Positions 44,354 to 53,854 of a stretch of DNA of 64,000 bases are shown in pieces. This DNA comes from Martinezella rhizogenes (GTDB lineage: Bacteria > Pseudomonadota > Alphaproteobacteria > Rhizobiales > Rhizobiaceae). Every line of letters starts with the position of its first letter. The first letter of the stretch is position 1. The stretch spans positions 682,001 to 746,000 of the forward strand of contig NZ_JUHG01000011.1 in assembly GCF_000799715.1 (NCBI RefSeq). Direction: 5' to 3'. The notes beneath the pieces were generated by a model. It worked only from the letters and a program-made list of their open reading frames with translations. It had not been told where the DNA came from and made no database searches. Both the position numbers and the translations under genes were made by a program.

Positions 44354-47300
44354 CTACTGGGCTATGCCCGGAAGACCATTAAAGTTCAGCGGTGCAATCT
44401 TCTGCGGTGCCTGCCCGTTGAGAGCCGGCAACTGCTGTGCCTGCGCTTTCGCGCGGGCCTCCGCATCGGCCTTTGCCTTGGCCGCAGCTTCCGCTTGCTT
44501 CTCGGCGGCAGCTTCGCGCGCCAGTTCCCTCAAACGCGTCTCTTCAAGGCTCCGCTGTTGCTCGAGTGCCGCGTCGCGCTGGCGCTGGGCTTCGCGCATA
44601 GTGGCGGTGTATTTGTATAGCGCCACCTCGCGCCGCAGCCGTTGCTTTTCCAATACGCTCGCCTGAAGCCGCTCGACGCGCCGGCGCTCGCGTTCAAAGG
44701 CACGCAGCGACAGGAAGCTGGTGATGTCGGTGATATCAATCGTTCGGCCGGGGCTTGCCAACGGACCGGCGAAATTAAGGTGCAGCGCCGGCTCGGCGCC
44801 GTTCAGCACCTCATTGCCAGCATTGAAATCGATGCCGAGCGAACCACGCATGCGCTCGTCCGGAAGGCTGATCTCGGCGCTGCCCGAAAGCTTCGCCACA
44901 TCGTTGCCGGCGCTGAGATTGGTGGCGCGGATGACGCCGGTCGAGATGTTGAAGGGTATACTCATCGCCGGCAACGCCGCCTCGCCGTTGTTGAGCAGCG
45001 TCTGTACGATCGGCAGCACCTTGTCGGCGGTTATGTCGCCCTGGATCTGATCCGTGGCCGCCAATAACGGTGGGAGCACGGAGAGATTGAGACCACGGAC
45101 ATGAGTGTCGCCGAGCTTGGCCTCGCCCGAGCCGCTGGCATTGGCGGCAAGCTCGCCCATGCTCTTGCCGCTACTCTCCATGCTCAGGTCCAGGCCAAAG
45201 CGGCCATTGGCCAGCGGCGCGCCGTCGCGCTGCCAGGCAACGGCCGTAAGATCGCCATTGGTGAGATTGAGCTTCGTCTGCATTAGCCCGGTGCCGTCGG
45301 AATTGGCAAGCATCAGATTGCCGCCAAGCGTGCCGCCGTTCCAGGCACCGGCAATATCGTTCAGGCGCAGCTCTTCACCCTTATAGGCAGCATTTGCGCT
45401 GAAATTGGTGATCGGACCGAATATCCCCGGCCAAACCTGCTTGGCCGAAAGCTTGATGTTGAGATCGAGCCCGCTAAACGTCGGCAGCCCGAGCTTGGCC
45501 TTGGTGAGGTTGCCTGTCGCGGCATCCGTCATCGGCCCGTAGATCGCTTCGCCCAGCCAGCCAAGATCGGCCTTGTCGAGCGCCAGCTCGCCGGTCGCCT
45601 TGATGTTCGGCGACTTGCGATCGAAGGTCAGCGCGCCGGAGACATTGTTGTCGGCAAGCTGGCCCTTCATGTCGGAGAGCGCGATCTTGTCGGCATCGAG
45701 CACGGCGTTCGCCTGGAATTTGACCGGCAGTCCCGTGCCCATCTGCGGCATGCCGATGCCGTTCATCACGAAATAGGGATCGAGATCGGCGCTGTCGAGC
45801 GACAAGGCGATCGTGCCGTTGAGGAAGGTGCTGGGACGCACATCGACCTTGCCGTTGGCGGTGAACGAAGTCTTGTCGGTGGCAAAAGTCAGCGCCGCAT
45901 CCGCCGGCTCCGTTCCGTCCGCCGTCACCTTCAGCGTCAGGCGGCCATTGGCATCGGCCTCGACGGGTAGCGGATCGAGACCCGCCTGCCCGAACAGGAT
46001 TGAGGTCACCGAATTTTCAAGCGTCGCCTCCAGCGTCGTCGTGCCCTTGCCGGTCAGCGCCAGCAGATCGGACATTCGATAGTCGAGATTGACGCGGCTG
46101 CCGTTGGAAACGCCCGCAAGCGTCACCGCCACCCCATCACCCTCGTCGCCGCCAAGGGTCAGCGCGCCACGCAGCGCGGTGTTGCCATACCAGGCAGCGT
46201 TGCGCACCAGCCGATCCATGACCGGGTGATGCGGCAGATGCTGGCTGAGCATTGCAAAGAAGGGACCGGGGTCGGCCGCCTTGAAGGTGATCTCGCCAGA
46301 TCCCTTGTAATCCAGCAGCGAGCCATCGCCACGGCCCGTCGCGGTGATCTCTGCCCCGGCGACATCGCGCACCGCCAGCTTGTCGAGCGTCAAAGCTCCG
46401 TCAGTAATCGAGAAGGATGTCTCGACATTGTCGGCCTGGACACCGAAAGCTGCGAATTTGTCCGCCTTCAGATGCGCCGTGATCCGGTGATCGAGCAAGG
46501 CTTCACCAGCATCCTGACCGGTAAACAGGCCCGTCAACGCCCTCAATGCATCGAGATCGAGCGCATCGCCGCTGAGATCGACCGAAAGCTTCGGTGCCTG
46601 CTTGTCGGCCGGCGCCTGCCGGTCCAGCTTGCCTTTTACCGTTGCCGAACCGATAGCGATCTCGAGATTGTCGAAACGCTGTTCCTCGTGCCGTAAGTTG
46701 ACATCGGCGGAGAAGCCCGCCTGCCGTAGCTGCCGGATCGCCGGATCGACCGAACCCACCAGCCAGGACGCCAGGCCGGACGGTTGATTGGAGGCAACGA
46801 CGAGATTACCGATGAAATTCGGCTCGCCCTGCAGCATCAGCTTGCCGGTCGCCTCGACCTGCGTGCGCCCTGGCAGCATGCCGATCGCATGGTCGATCTT
46901 CCACCCGGCCCCGGCAGGCTCCAGGTCCAGCTGCACGTCGCGAATGGTCGTGTCGCCGGCAACGATCGCCGGTAGGCGGAAAGTCGCCTTGCCGGGCACC
47001 TGCGGGATCGGTATCTCTGCGGCGATGGCAATCAGGTTGTTCAGGCGCTGGCGGGCTGAAACGGCGGGATTGCGGTTGGTCTTGCCGTTGGTGCCCTGAT
47101 TGTTGCCGAGACGGTTGACATCGATCTGCTGGCCATCGGCAGTCAACAGGAATTCCGGCTTGGTGCCTGTATCCAGCGTCGCTTCCCCCGTCACCACGTA
47201 AGGATCGTCCACCGCTCCGACCTCAAGGCGATATTCCGGGATGCGGATGCGCTCGTTGGTCAGCTCGAAACGCCCCTTGATGCGGGGTTGAGCTTGCTCG

Positions 47301-48061
47301 TCCGCGGACTTACGCGTCTGCTTGTCCTCGATCCCCGCAGTGAAGAGACCGAGATAATCCGGCTTGCGATCGACCAGCTTCAGCTCGCCATCAAGATCGA
47401 CATTGAGCGGATGGCGGTCCGGATTGAGCCGGGTGCGGACGCGCAAAACGCCGCTGTCGTCCGGCTGGCTGCTGGAAATGGTGAAATTGCCGTGCTCGCC
47501 ATCGAGCGCCGCATCCCCTTCGATCCGCCAGGGACCGGCCAGCGACTTCGCGGACATTTCCGCATTCAAGCCCGTAATGTGCCGAGTGCGCCCGGATTGC
47601 TCATCGATGAACTGGATGTCGCCGCCATCGACATGCACGCTTTCCAGCACGACCGACTTGGCGGGCATTTCCGGCTGGCTGCCGCGCATCCAGTCAAGCG
47701 TACCATCCTGCAGCAACCGCAGACGCACCTTCGGCTCCGAGACGCGCATGTCGAAGATCAACGCTTCGCCCGACAGAAACGGCGCCAGTTCGGCATCCAT
47801 GGAGAACTGAGCGATCTGCACCAGCGGCGTCCCGTCGGCTTCCTGACCGACGCGGACGTCATGCAATGTCACGGAGGGAAACGGCAGGAAACGGGCATCG
47901 ACGGTACCGTGAACGGTCACTTTCTTGCCGATGATACGGCTCGCCTGATCTTCGAAATTCTTGCGAAAATCGGTCCAGTCTATGAAGAGCGGAGCGAGCA
48001 GCGCCACGAACAGCACCACTACAAGCAATCCCCCCAGGAAAACCAGGACCCTAGCTAACAA
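44354..48061 (-). CDS. Large AsmA family inner-membrane protein
   Basis: This 1235-residue protein has an N-terminal transmembrane helix (VLVFLGGLLVVVLFVALLAPLFIDWTDFRKNFEDQASRIIGKKVTVHGTVDARFLPFPSVTLHDVRVG), the standard AsmA opening. A very long periplasmic beta-rich part and the AsmA C-terminal domain follow (LNAKLSGSAEISL-like repeats, FNAGNEVLNGAEP). The last about 100 residues are a charged Arg/Glu/Ala/Gln coiled coil, unusual for the family. AsmA-like proteins span the periplasm and are linked to lipid transport to the outer membrane. The start is TTG at 48061 with GGAG about 10 bases before it. It stands alone. Confidence 0.87.
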   Translation of the reverse strand: MLARVLVFLGGLLVVVLFVALLAPLFIDWTDFRKNFEDQASRIIGKKVTVHGTVDARFLPFPSVTLHDVRVGQEADGTPLVQIAQFSMDAELAPFLSGEALIFDMRVSEPKVRLRLLQDGTLDWMRGSQPEMPAKSVVLESVHVDGGDIQFIDEQSGRTRHITGLNAEMSAKSLAGPWRIEGDAALDGEHGNFTISSSQPDDSGVLRVRTRLNPDRHPLNVDLDGELKLVDRKPDYLGLFTAGIEDKQTRKSADEQAQPRIKGRFELTNERIRIPEYRLEVGAVDDPYVVTGEATLDTGTKPEFLLTADGQQIDVNRLGNNQGTNGKTNRNPAVSARQRLNNLIAIAAEIPIPQVPGKATFRLPAIVAGDTTIRDVQLDLEPAGAGWKIDHAIGMLPGRTQVEATGKLMLQGEPNFIGNLVVASNQPSGLASWLVGSVDPAIRQLRQAGFSADVNLRHEEQRFDNLEIAIGSATVKGKLDRQAPADKQAPKLSVDLSGDALDLDALRALTGLFTGQDAGEALLDHRITAHLKADKFAAFGVQADNVETSFSITDGALTLDKLAVRDVAGAEITATGRGDGSLLDYKGSGEITFKAADPGPFFAMLSQHLPHHPVMDRLVRNAAWYGNTALRGALTLGGDEGDGVAVTLAGVSNGSRVNLDYRMSDLLALTGKGTTTLEATLENSVTSILFGQAGLDPLPVEADANGRLTLKVTADGTEPADAALTFATDKTSFTANGKVDVRPSTFLNGTIALSLDSADLDPYFVMNGIGMPQMGTGLPVKFQANAVLDADKIALSDMKGQLADNNVSGALTFDRKSPNIKATGELALDKADLGWLGEAIYGPMTDAATGNLTKAKLGLPTFSGLDLNIKLSAKQVWPGIFGPITNFSANAAYKGEELRLNDIAGAWNGGTLGGNLMLANSDGTGLMQTKLNLTNGDLTAVAWQRDGAPLANGRFGLDLSMESSGKSMGELAANASGSGEAKLGDTHVRGLNLSVLPPLLAATDQIQGDITADKVLPIVQTLLNNGEAALPAMSIPFNISTGVIRATNLSAGNDVAKLSGSAEISLPDERMRGSLGIDFNAGNEVLNGAEPALHLNFAGPLASPGRTIDITDITSFLSLRAFERERRRVERLQASVLEKQRLRREVALYKYTATMREAQRQRDAALEQQRSLEETRLRELAREAAAEKQAEAAAKAKADAEARAKAQAQQLPALNGQAPQKIAPLNFNGLPGIAQ

Positions 48062-48254
48062 TGCGCACCGTCTCCATTCTGCATTCCAATTACGATATCC
48101 AAGGCGTCACATATTGAGCCGTATAGGCAAAAGGCAGCTTTGATCTTTAGCTAAGCCTGATTATCCGCTTTCCATGACGCCATCTGAAAACGGGACGTTA
48201 TAGCCTAGCGCCATTCACGCGAGGGGCAAGCCGGGATCACGGGTATTCCATTTT

Positions 48255-49667
48255 TCAATGGCCATGAAAGATCTTGCCGGGGTTGAAAATCGCGTCGGGA
48301 TCGAGAGCGTGCTTCACCTGGCGCATCAGATCGACAGCGCCGCCAAGCTCCTGCTCGAGAAACGACATCTTGCCCTGCCCCACCCCATGTTCGCCGGTGC
48401 AGGTTCCGTCCATGGCGAGCGCCCGCGTGTTCAACCGCGCAACGAAGGCTTCGATGACGGCGATACCTTCGGGCGTCTTGTCGTCGAACAGTACCAGCAC
48501 ATGGAAATTGCCGTCGCCGGCATGACCGACGATCGGCGCCAGCAATCCGTGTTTCTCGATGTCGGCCTGGGTCTCGGCAACGCATTCGGCAAGCCTTGAG
48601 ATCGGCACGCAGACGTCCGTCGACAGCGCCGCCAGTTCCGGTGCCAAGGCGCGTGCCGCCCAATAGGCATCGTGACGCGCCTTCCAGAGCTTGTTGCGCT
48701 CTTCGAGATTGCTGGTCCAGAGGAACTCGCCGCCGCCGCATTCCGCGGCGATCTCGGCGAACTGCTCCGATTGCAGCGCGACGGTCTCTTCGGTGCCGTG
48801 AAATTCGAGGAACAGCGTCGGCTGCTCCTGATAGGTCAGGCCGGAATAAAGATTGCAGGCACGCAATTGGACCGCATCGAGCAGCTCTATCCGGGCGACC
48901 GGAATGCCCATCTGGATCGTCATGATGACGGCGTCGCAAGCCGCCTTGATGGTCGGAAAGGCGCAAGCGCCACCGGCGATCTTCTGGGGAATGCCTTGCA
49001 GGCGCAGCGTCACCGACGTCAGCACACCAAGCGTCCCCTCGGAGCCGACGAAAAGCCGGGTCAGATCGTAGCCGGCGGAGGATTTCCTGGCGCGGCGGGC
49101 GGTGCGGATCTCCTCGCCATTGGCGGCAACCACGGTCACGGCCAGCACATTGTCCTTCATCGTGCCGTAGCGCACGGCATTGGTGCCGGAAGCGCGCGTC
49201 GCCGTCATGCCGCCGATCGAGGCATTGGCGCCGGGATCGATCGGGAAGAACAGGCCGGTATCGCGCAGATAGGTGTTGAGCTGTTCGCGGGTGACGCCGG
49301 GCTCGACCGTGCAATCGAGATCCTCGGCATTCACTTCAAGCACCCGATTCATCCGACTGAAATCGATGGAAATTCCACCCTGCGGCGCATTCACCTGCCC
49401 CTCCAGCGAGGAGCCGGTGCCGAAGGCGATGATCGGAACCTTATGCTCGGCGCAAGCCTTGACGACCGCCTGCACATCCTTGCTCGTCTCGGCGAACAGC
49501 ACCCCATCCGGAAGCTGCGTGGGAATATAGGTCGTCGTATGCGCGTGCTGGGCGCGAAAACTTTCGCCGGTCTGGAAACGCTCGCCGAAGGCCTGCTTCA
49601 GGATGCCGAGAACGGCAGCAATCCCTGCCTCATTGCGTATCCCCGCCTTCGCATCAGCCAGAGCCAT
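48255..49667 (-). CDS. FAD-linked 2-hydroxyacid oxidase (GlcD/D-lactate dehydrogenase type)
   Basis: This 470-residue flavoenzyme has an N-terminal PCMH FAD-binding domain (VPIIAFGTGSSLEGQVNAPQGGISIDFSRMNRVLEVNAEDLDCTVEPGVTREQLN; GSEGTLGVLTSVTLRLQGIP). The C-terminal FAD-oxidase domain includes GHAGDGNFHVLVLF and GTCTGEHGVGQGKMSFLEQE. It oxidises D-lactate, glycolate or a related hydroxyacid and passes electrons to cytochrome c or quinone. The ATG at 49667 follows GGGAG. The amino acid transporter genes are divergent from it. The real substrate is not known. Confidence 0.9.
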   Translation of the reverse strand: MALADAKAGIRNEAGIAAVLGILKQAFGERFQTGESFRAQHAHTTTYIPTQLPDGVLFAETSKDVQAVVKACAEHKVPIIAFGTGSSLEGQVNAPQGGISIDFSRMNRVLEVNAEDLDCTVEPGVTREQLNTYLRDTGLFFPIDPGANASIGGMTATRASGTNAVRYGTMKDNVLAVTVVAANGEEIRTARRARKSSAGYDLTRLFVGSEGTLGVLTSVTLRLQGIPQKIAGGACAFPTIKAACDAVIMTIQMGIPVARIELLDAVQLRACNLYSGLTYQEQPTLFLEFHGTEETVALQSEQFAEIAAECGGGEFLWTSNLEERNKLWKARHDAYWAARALAPELAALSTDVCVPISRLAECVAETQADIEKHGLLAPIVGHAGDGNFHVLVLFDDKTPEGIAVIEAFVARLNTRALAMDGTCTGEHGVGQGKMSFLEQELGGAVDLMRQVKHALDPDAIFNPGKIFHGH

Positions 49668-50025
49668 CGTCCCGAATCTCCCATCAAAAACATATAAGAG
49701 GGCGTTAACCTTTTGCGGTTCTATGCGGCATCGCAGCGACGCTGTCCAGTCATGAAAATCTCCCGCGGTTTCCACACGAAGCGAGCGCTCGCCAGCCTAA
49801 GATCAAGCCGCCTCGATTGCGATCGCCGACGCATGTCGGATAATGTTGGCGGCCAGCAATTATGCTTATTTTTTAAGCAAAATCTGGCAAAATGTGCATT
49901 TGCCGCAAAATTCCCTCCGAGAGAAAGCGCGCCTTGAGCGAGCGAGCATATCCTTCAACCGACTGGCATACCTCTTGCGTGCTGTCCGGCAGTTACACAT
50001 AGAGCCACGTTTGGAAGGACATTCG
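49668..50025. other. Divergent intergenic region with GCAAAAT repeats
   Basis: These 358 bases between the oxidase and the ABC transporter hold no supported gene. Three direct GCAAAAT repeats occur at 49877, 49887 and 49905; the second lies within GGCAAA-N7-TTTGCC (49886-49904). These may bind a regulator of the transporter operon. The N-terminal frame from 49843 is not coding. Confidence 0.5.
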
Positions 50026-50820
50026 ATGAAGCGCAGACAATTGCTCACGGCACTGGGTATGGCGATGCTGGCGATGGGGTCGCTGTCGAGCCCGCACGCA
50101 GCCCAGGCGGACGCCTTGAGCGATCTTACGTCACGAGGCACGATCCGCGTTGCCGTTCCCCAGGACTTCCCTCCTTTCGGCAGCGTCGGAACGGATATGG
50201 CGCCCATGGGCTATGATATCGACGTGGCAAACCTGATCGGCGAGAAGCTCGGCGTAAAGACCGAACTGGTGCCGGTCACCAGCGCCAACCGCATTCCCTA
50301 TCTCCAGACCAACAAGGTCGATCTGGTGATTTCGAGCCTCGGCAAGAACGCCGAGCGCCAGGCCGTTATCGACTTCACCGACGCCTATGCGCCCTTCTTC
50401 AACGGCGTCTTCGGCCCCGCCGATGTCACCGCCACCAAGCCCGAGGATCTCTCCGGCAAGACGATCGGCGTCACGCGCGGCGCAATCGAGGATCTGGCGC
50501 TGACGAAGGTCGCCCCACAGGACGCGACGATCAAGCGCTATGAAGACAATAACGGCACCATCTCGGCCTTCCTCTCGGGTCAGGTCGACCTGGTCGCCAC
50601 CGGCAACGTCGTTGCCGCGGCGATCCTCGCCCGGAACCCGCCGAAGAAGCCGGAGATGAAGTTCCTCATCACCAACTCCCCCTGCTTCATCGGCCTGAAC
50701 AAGAACGAGGCCGACCTACAGAAAAAGGTCAACGACATCATCGCCGCCGCCAAGGCCGATGGCACGCTCGGCAAGATATCGCAAAAATGGCTGGGCGCCG
50801 ACCTCCCCGCCGGCTTCTGA
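50026..50820 (+). CDS. Polar amino acid ABC transporter substrate-binding protein
   Basis: This 264-residue periplasmic protein has a signal peptide with twin Arg (MKRRQLLTALGMAMLAMGSLSSPHAAQA). The SBP_bac_3 fold follows: GTIRVAVPQDFPPFGSVGTDMAPMGYDIDVANLIGEKLGVKTELVPVTSANRIPYLQTNKVDLVISSLGKNAERQAVIDFTDAY, then the hinge SGKTIGVTRGAIEDLAL. The ligand is probably a polar amino acid or derivative. GGAAGGA lies before the ATG. It is first of a four-gene transporter operon. Confidence 0.93.
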   Translation: MKRRQLLTALGMAMLAMGSLSSPHAAQADALSDLTSRGTIRVAVPQDFPPFGSVGTDMAPMGYDIDVANLIGEKLGVKTELVPVTSANRIPYLQTNKVDLVISSLGKNAERQAVIDFTDAYAPFFNGVFGPADVTATKPEDLSGKTIGVTRGAIEDLALTKVAPQDATIKRYEDNNGTISAFLSGQVDLVATGNVVAAAILARNPPKKPEMKFLITNSPCFIGLNKNEADLQKKVNDIIAAAKADGTLGKISQKWLGADLPAGF

Positions 50821-50884
50821 TTAACGCAAGCCCGGTCGCGCCCTCTCCCGATGGTGCGGCCGGAGCCGAGCGAGGCACCATTTC

Positions 50885-51556
50885 ATGCGCTATCATTTCG
50901 ATTTCGGCTGGCTCGCCGAATATTATCCGGTTCTGATCAAGGGCGTCCTCATCACCATAGAACTGACCCTGGTCGGCGCGGTGGTCGGGATCGCGCTCGG
51001 CATTGCCTGCGCCTGGGCGCGCGCTCTGGGTCCGCGCTGGCTCAAACCCATTGTCGCTGCTTATGTCGAGCTGATCCGCAACACGCCGTTCCTGATCCAG
51101 CTTTTCTTCATCTTCTTCGGCCTGCCCGGCATCGGCATTCATATGAGCGAAATCACGGCGGCGAATCTCGCCATGATCGTCAATCTGGGCGCCTATAGCT
51201 GCGAGATCATCCGCGCCGGCATTCAGGCAACGCCGCGCGGCCAGTTCGAGGCCGGCGCCAGCCTGGCGATGACGCCGTTCGAGACTTTCCGCCACGTCAT
51301 CCTCGTCCCCTCACTCCAGCGCATCTGGCCGGCCCTGTCGTCACAGGTCGTCATCGTCATGCTCGGCTCCGCGGTCGTCTCGCAGATCGCCGCCGAGGAC
51401 CTGACATTTGCGGCGAACTTTATCCAGTCACGCTCCTTCCGCGCCTTTGAAGCCTATTTCGTCTCCACGGCGATCTACCTGCTTCTGGCCATCATCCTGC
51501 GGCAACTGCTTGCCGCCGCCGGTTCGCTCATCTTTCCGCGCAGGGTCCGTCGATGA
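50885..51556 (+). CDS. Amino acid ABC transporter permease 1
   Basis: This 223-residue inner-membrane permease of the HisM/GlnP type has LIKGVLITIELTLVGAVVGIALGIACAWAR and YVELIRNTPFLIQLFFIFFGLP. The ATPase-coupling EAA loop is FEAGASLAMTPFETFRHVILVPSLQRIWPALSSQ. Its stop overlaps the next start as ATGA at 51553-51556. It pairs with permease 2 to form the channel. Confidence 0.93.
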   Translation: MRYHFDFGWLAEYYPVLIKGVLITIELTLVGAVVGIALGIACAWARALGPRWLKPIVAAYVELIRNTPFLIQLFFIFFGLPGIGIHMSEITAANLAMIVNLGAYSCEIIRAGIQATPRGQFEAGASLAMTPFETFRHVILVPSLQRIWPALSSQVVIVMLGSAVVSQIAAEDLTFAANFIQSRSFRAFEAYFVSTAIYLLLAIILRQLLAAAGSLIFPRRVRR

Positions 51557-52212
51557 TTCAATTCACCACCTGGGATATCCTGCGCGGCCTACTGCTCGCC
51601 ACGCGCTGGACCGTTCTGCTGTCGCTCGTTTCCTTCATCGGTGGCGGCACGGTCGGTGCGATCCTGCTCTTCCTGCGCATCGGCAAGAACAAGGTCGCGC
51701 GTGTCGCCGTCAAATATTTCGTCGAGCTCTTTCAGGGCACGCCGCTCTTGATGCAGCTTTTCCTTGCCTTCTTCGGCCTAGGGCTCTTCGGCATCGACGT
51801 GCCGGCATGGTTGGCCGCGGCTGTTGCCCTGATCCTCTGGTCCTCCGCCTTCCTCATCGAGATCTGGCGCGGCTGCGTCGAGTCAGTGGCGAAAGGTCAG
51901 TGGGAGGCCTCCGCCAGCCTCGGCATGGGCTACCTCCAGCAGATGCGCTACGTCATCCTGCCACAGGCGCTCCGCATCGCCGTCCCGCCGACCGTCGGCT
52001 TCTCGGTACAGGTGGTCAAGGGCACGGCCCTCACCTCGATCATCGGCTTCGTCGAATTGTCGAAGGCCGGCACGATCATCACCAATGCGACGTTTCAGCC
52101 GTTCACCGTCTACGGCTTCGTCGCGCTCATCTATTTTGCCCTGTGCTGGCCGCTGTCGAAGAGCAGCCAGATCCTGGAAAGGAAGCTGAATGTCGCTCAT
52201 CGAGGTCACTGA
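51553..52212 (+). CDS. Amino acid ABC transporter permease 2
   Basis: This 219-residue permease of the same family has LLLATRWTVLLSLVSFIGGGTVGAILLFLRI and YFVELFQGTPLLMQLFLAFFGLGLFG. The EAA loop is WEASASLGMGYLQQMRYVILPQALRIAVPPTVGF. Its start overlaps permease 1 and its end overlaps the ATPase gene by 23 bases, so translation of the three genes is coupled. Confidence 0.93.
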   Translation: MIQFTTWDILRGLLLATRWTVLLSLVSFIGGGTVGAILLFLRIGKNKVARVAVKYFVELFQGTPLLMQLFLAFFGLGLFGIDVPAWLAAAVALILWSSAFLIEIWRGCVESVAKGQWEASASLGMGYLQQMRYVILPQALRIAVPPTVGFSVQVVKGTALTSIIGFVELSKAGTIITNATFQPFTVYGFVALIYFALCWPLSKSSQILERKLNVAHRGH

Positions 52213-52915
52213 AGTACGCAAAAGCTTTGGCGAGAACGAGGTGCTGAAAGGCATCAACCTCGACGTCGAGCCCGGTGAGGTGATCGCCATCATCGGCAAG
52301 AGCGGCTCGGGAAAATCGACGCTGCTGCGCTGCATCAACGGGCTGGAAGACATCAACGACGGCTCGATTTCCGTGGCCGGCGCGCAGCTTCTGCCTGACG
52401 AGCTACATCTGAAGGCGCTGCGGCTGAAAGTCGGGATGATCTTCCAACAGTTCAACCTCTTTCCGCATTTGAGCGCCGGCCGCAACGTCATGCTCTCGCA
52501 GATGGTCGTCAAGAAGACCTCCAAGACCGATGCCGAGGCTATGGCGCGGCGCATGCTCGACCGCGTCGGCCTCGGGCATAAGTTCGACGCCTTTCCCGAC
52601 GAACTCTCCGGCGGCCAGCAGCAACGCGTCGCGATCGCGAGAGCGCTCGCCATGCAGCCGATCGCGCTCCTTTGCGACGAAATCACCTCCGCGCTCGATC
52701 CCGAGCTGGTGGCCGAGGTTCTCGCTGTTGTCCGCGAACTCGCCAGCGAAGGCATGACGCTGCTGATGGTGACGCATGAGATGAAGTTCGCCCGCGACGT
52801 CTGCTCGCGCGTCGTCTTCATGCATCAGGGCCGCGTCCATGAAATCGGACCGCCAGGCGACGTCTTCGCCAATCCGAAAACACCGGAACTGAAGCAATTC
52901 CTCGGTATGCTCTGA
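52190..52915 (+). CDS. Amino acid ABC transporter ATP-binding protein
   Basis: This 241-residue ATPase carries Walker A IGKSGSGKSTLLRC, Q-loop FQQFNLFPHLSAGRN, signature LSGGQQQRVAIARALA, Walker B ALLCDEITSALDPE and H-loop VTHEMKFARD. It powers uptake by the two upstream permeases. The ATG at 52190 lies inside the end of permease 2; the N-terminus MSLIEVTEVRKSFGENEVLKGINLDV is standard for GlnQ/HisP-type proteins, so the overlap is real. Confidence 0.95.
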   Translation: MSLIEVTEVRKSFGENEVLKGINLDVEPGEVIAIIGKSGSGKSTLLRCINGLEDINDGSISVAGAQLLPDELHLKALRLKVGMIFQQFNLFPHLSAGRNVMLSQMVVKKTSKTDAEAMARRMLDRVGLGHKFDAFPDELSGGQQQRVAIARALAMQPIALLCDEITSALDPELVAEVLAVVRELASEGMTLLMVTHEMKFARDVCSRVVFMHQGRVHEIGPPGDVFANPKTPELKQFLGML

Positions 52916-52934
52916 GCATTGCCTGAAGGGTTGC

Positions 52935-53840
52935 TTATGGGTGCCGCGCCGATAGTCGCGCGGCACCGACCATCCCGCCCCATGCGCCCGGCGCCATGCC
53001 GAACGCCTTCTTGAAATGCCGTGTCAGATGGCTTTGATCGGCAAAGCCCGTGGCCGCCGCCACTTCGGCGATCGGCTCGCCATCGCCGATCATCCCCTTG
53101 ACCCGCTGCAGACGCCGCATCAGCAGGAAGCGATGCGGACTGGTGGCAAAGGCGGCGCGGAAATGGCGTGACAGCGCGAACCGATCGAGCCCGGTGACGC
53201 GCTCCAGCTCTTCCGAACGAACGCCACGCATCGCATGCGCCTCCAGATAATCACGAGCCGTTTTGACCTGGCCCCAGGCGATAAGTCCCAACGGCTTCTG
53301 CGGCAGACGCGCATGCGAGGCAAGCCCCGTCGCCATGCGTGCGATGAAATCGTCGACGAAAAGCTCATCCAGCTCGCGGTCAAGTTCGCCGAGTGCCCCG
53401 AGCAACAGACCGGCGAGACGCTCGTCCTCGATCACCGGCTCATCGACGAAAGGCAAACCGATGCGCGCCGCTTCCAGGCATTGCATCAGCATCGACGGCT
53501 CCAGATAGAGCATGCGGTAGATCAGCCCGTCATCGGTCGCGGCACCGCCATCATGCACCTCATCCGGATGCAGGATGATTACCCGGCCCGGCAGGCTGTA
53601 GCGACGCTCGCCGCGATAGCTGAAAGTCTGCACGCCGCGGATGGTGACGCCGAGAGCATAGGTGTCGTGCCGATGTGGCTCAAAGGCATCTCCGTGGAAT
53701 TGCGCGTGGATGCGCTCGATGCCGGGATAGGCGGGAGCCGATACGATGCGGTTCGCGTCCGGCCCCACGCACAAACGTTCAAGACCCTCAAGGGCCCGAC
53801 CGGTTAAATCCTCGCGCAATGGCTCATTCCCAGACAGCAT
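52935..53840 (-). CDS. AraC family transcriptional regulator
   Basis: This 301-residue protein has an N-terminal cupin sensor (AQFHGDAFEPHRHDTYALGVTIRGVQTFSYRGERRYSLPGRVIILHPDEVHDGG) and a C-terminal AraC helix-turn-helix (ALSRHFRAAFATSPHRFLLMRRLQRVKGMIGDGEPIAEVAAATGFADQSHLTRHFKKAFGMAP). The ATG at 53840 is 14 bases from the start of the divergent DUF2000 gene, so it probably controls that gene. It is convergent with the amino acid transporter operon. Confidence 0.92.
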   Translation of the reverse strand: MLSGNEPLREDLTGRALEGLERLCVGPDANRIVSAPAYPGIERIHAQFHGDAFEPHRHDTYALGVTIRGVQTFSYRGERRYSLPGRVIILHPDEVHDGGAATDDGLIYRMLYLEPSMLMQCLEAARIGLPFVDEPVIEDERLAGLLLGALGELDRELDELFVDDFIARMATGLASHARLPQKPLGLIAWGQVKTARDYLEAHAMRGVRSEELERVTGLDRFALSRHFRAAFATSPHRFLLMRRLQRVKGMIGDGEPIAEVAAATGFADQSHLTRHFKKAFGMAPGAWGGMVGAARLSARHP

Positions 53841-53854
53841 GAAAGTGACGACTG

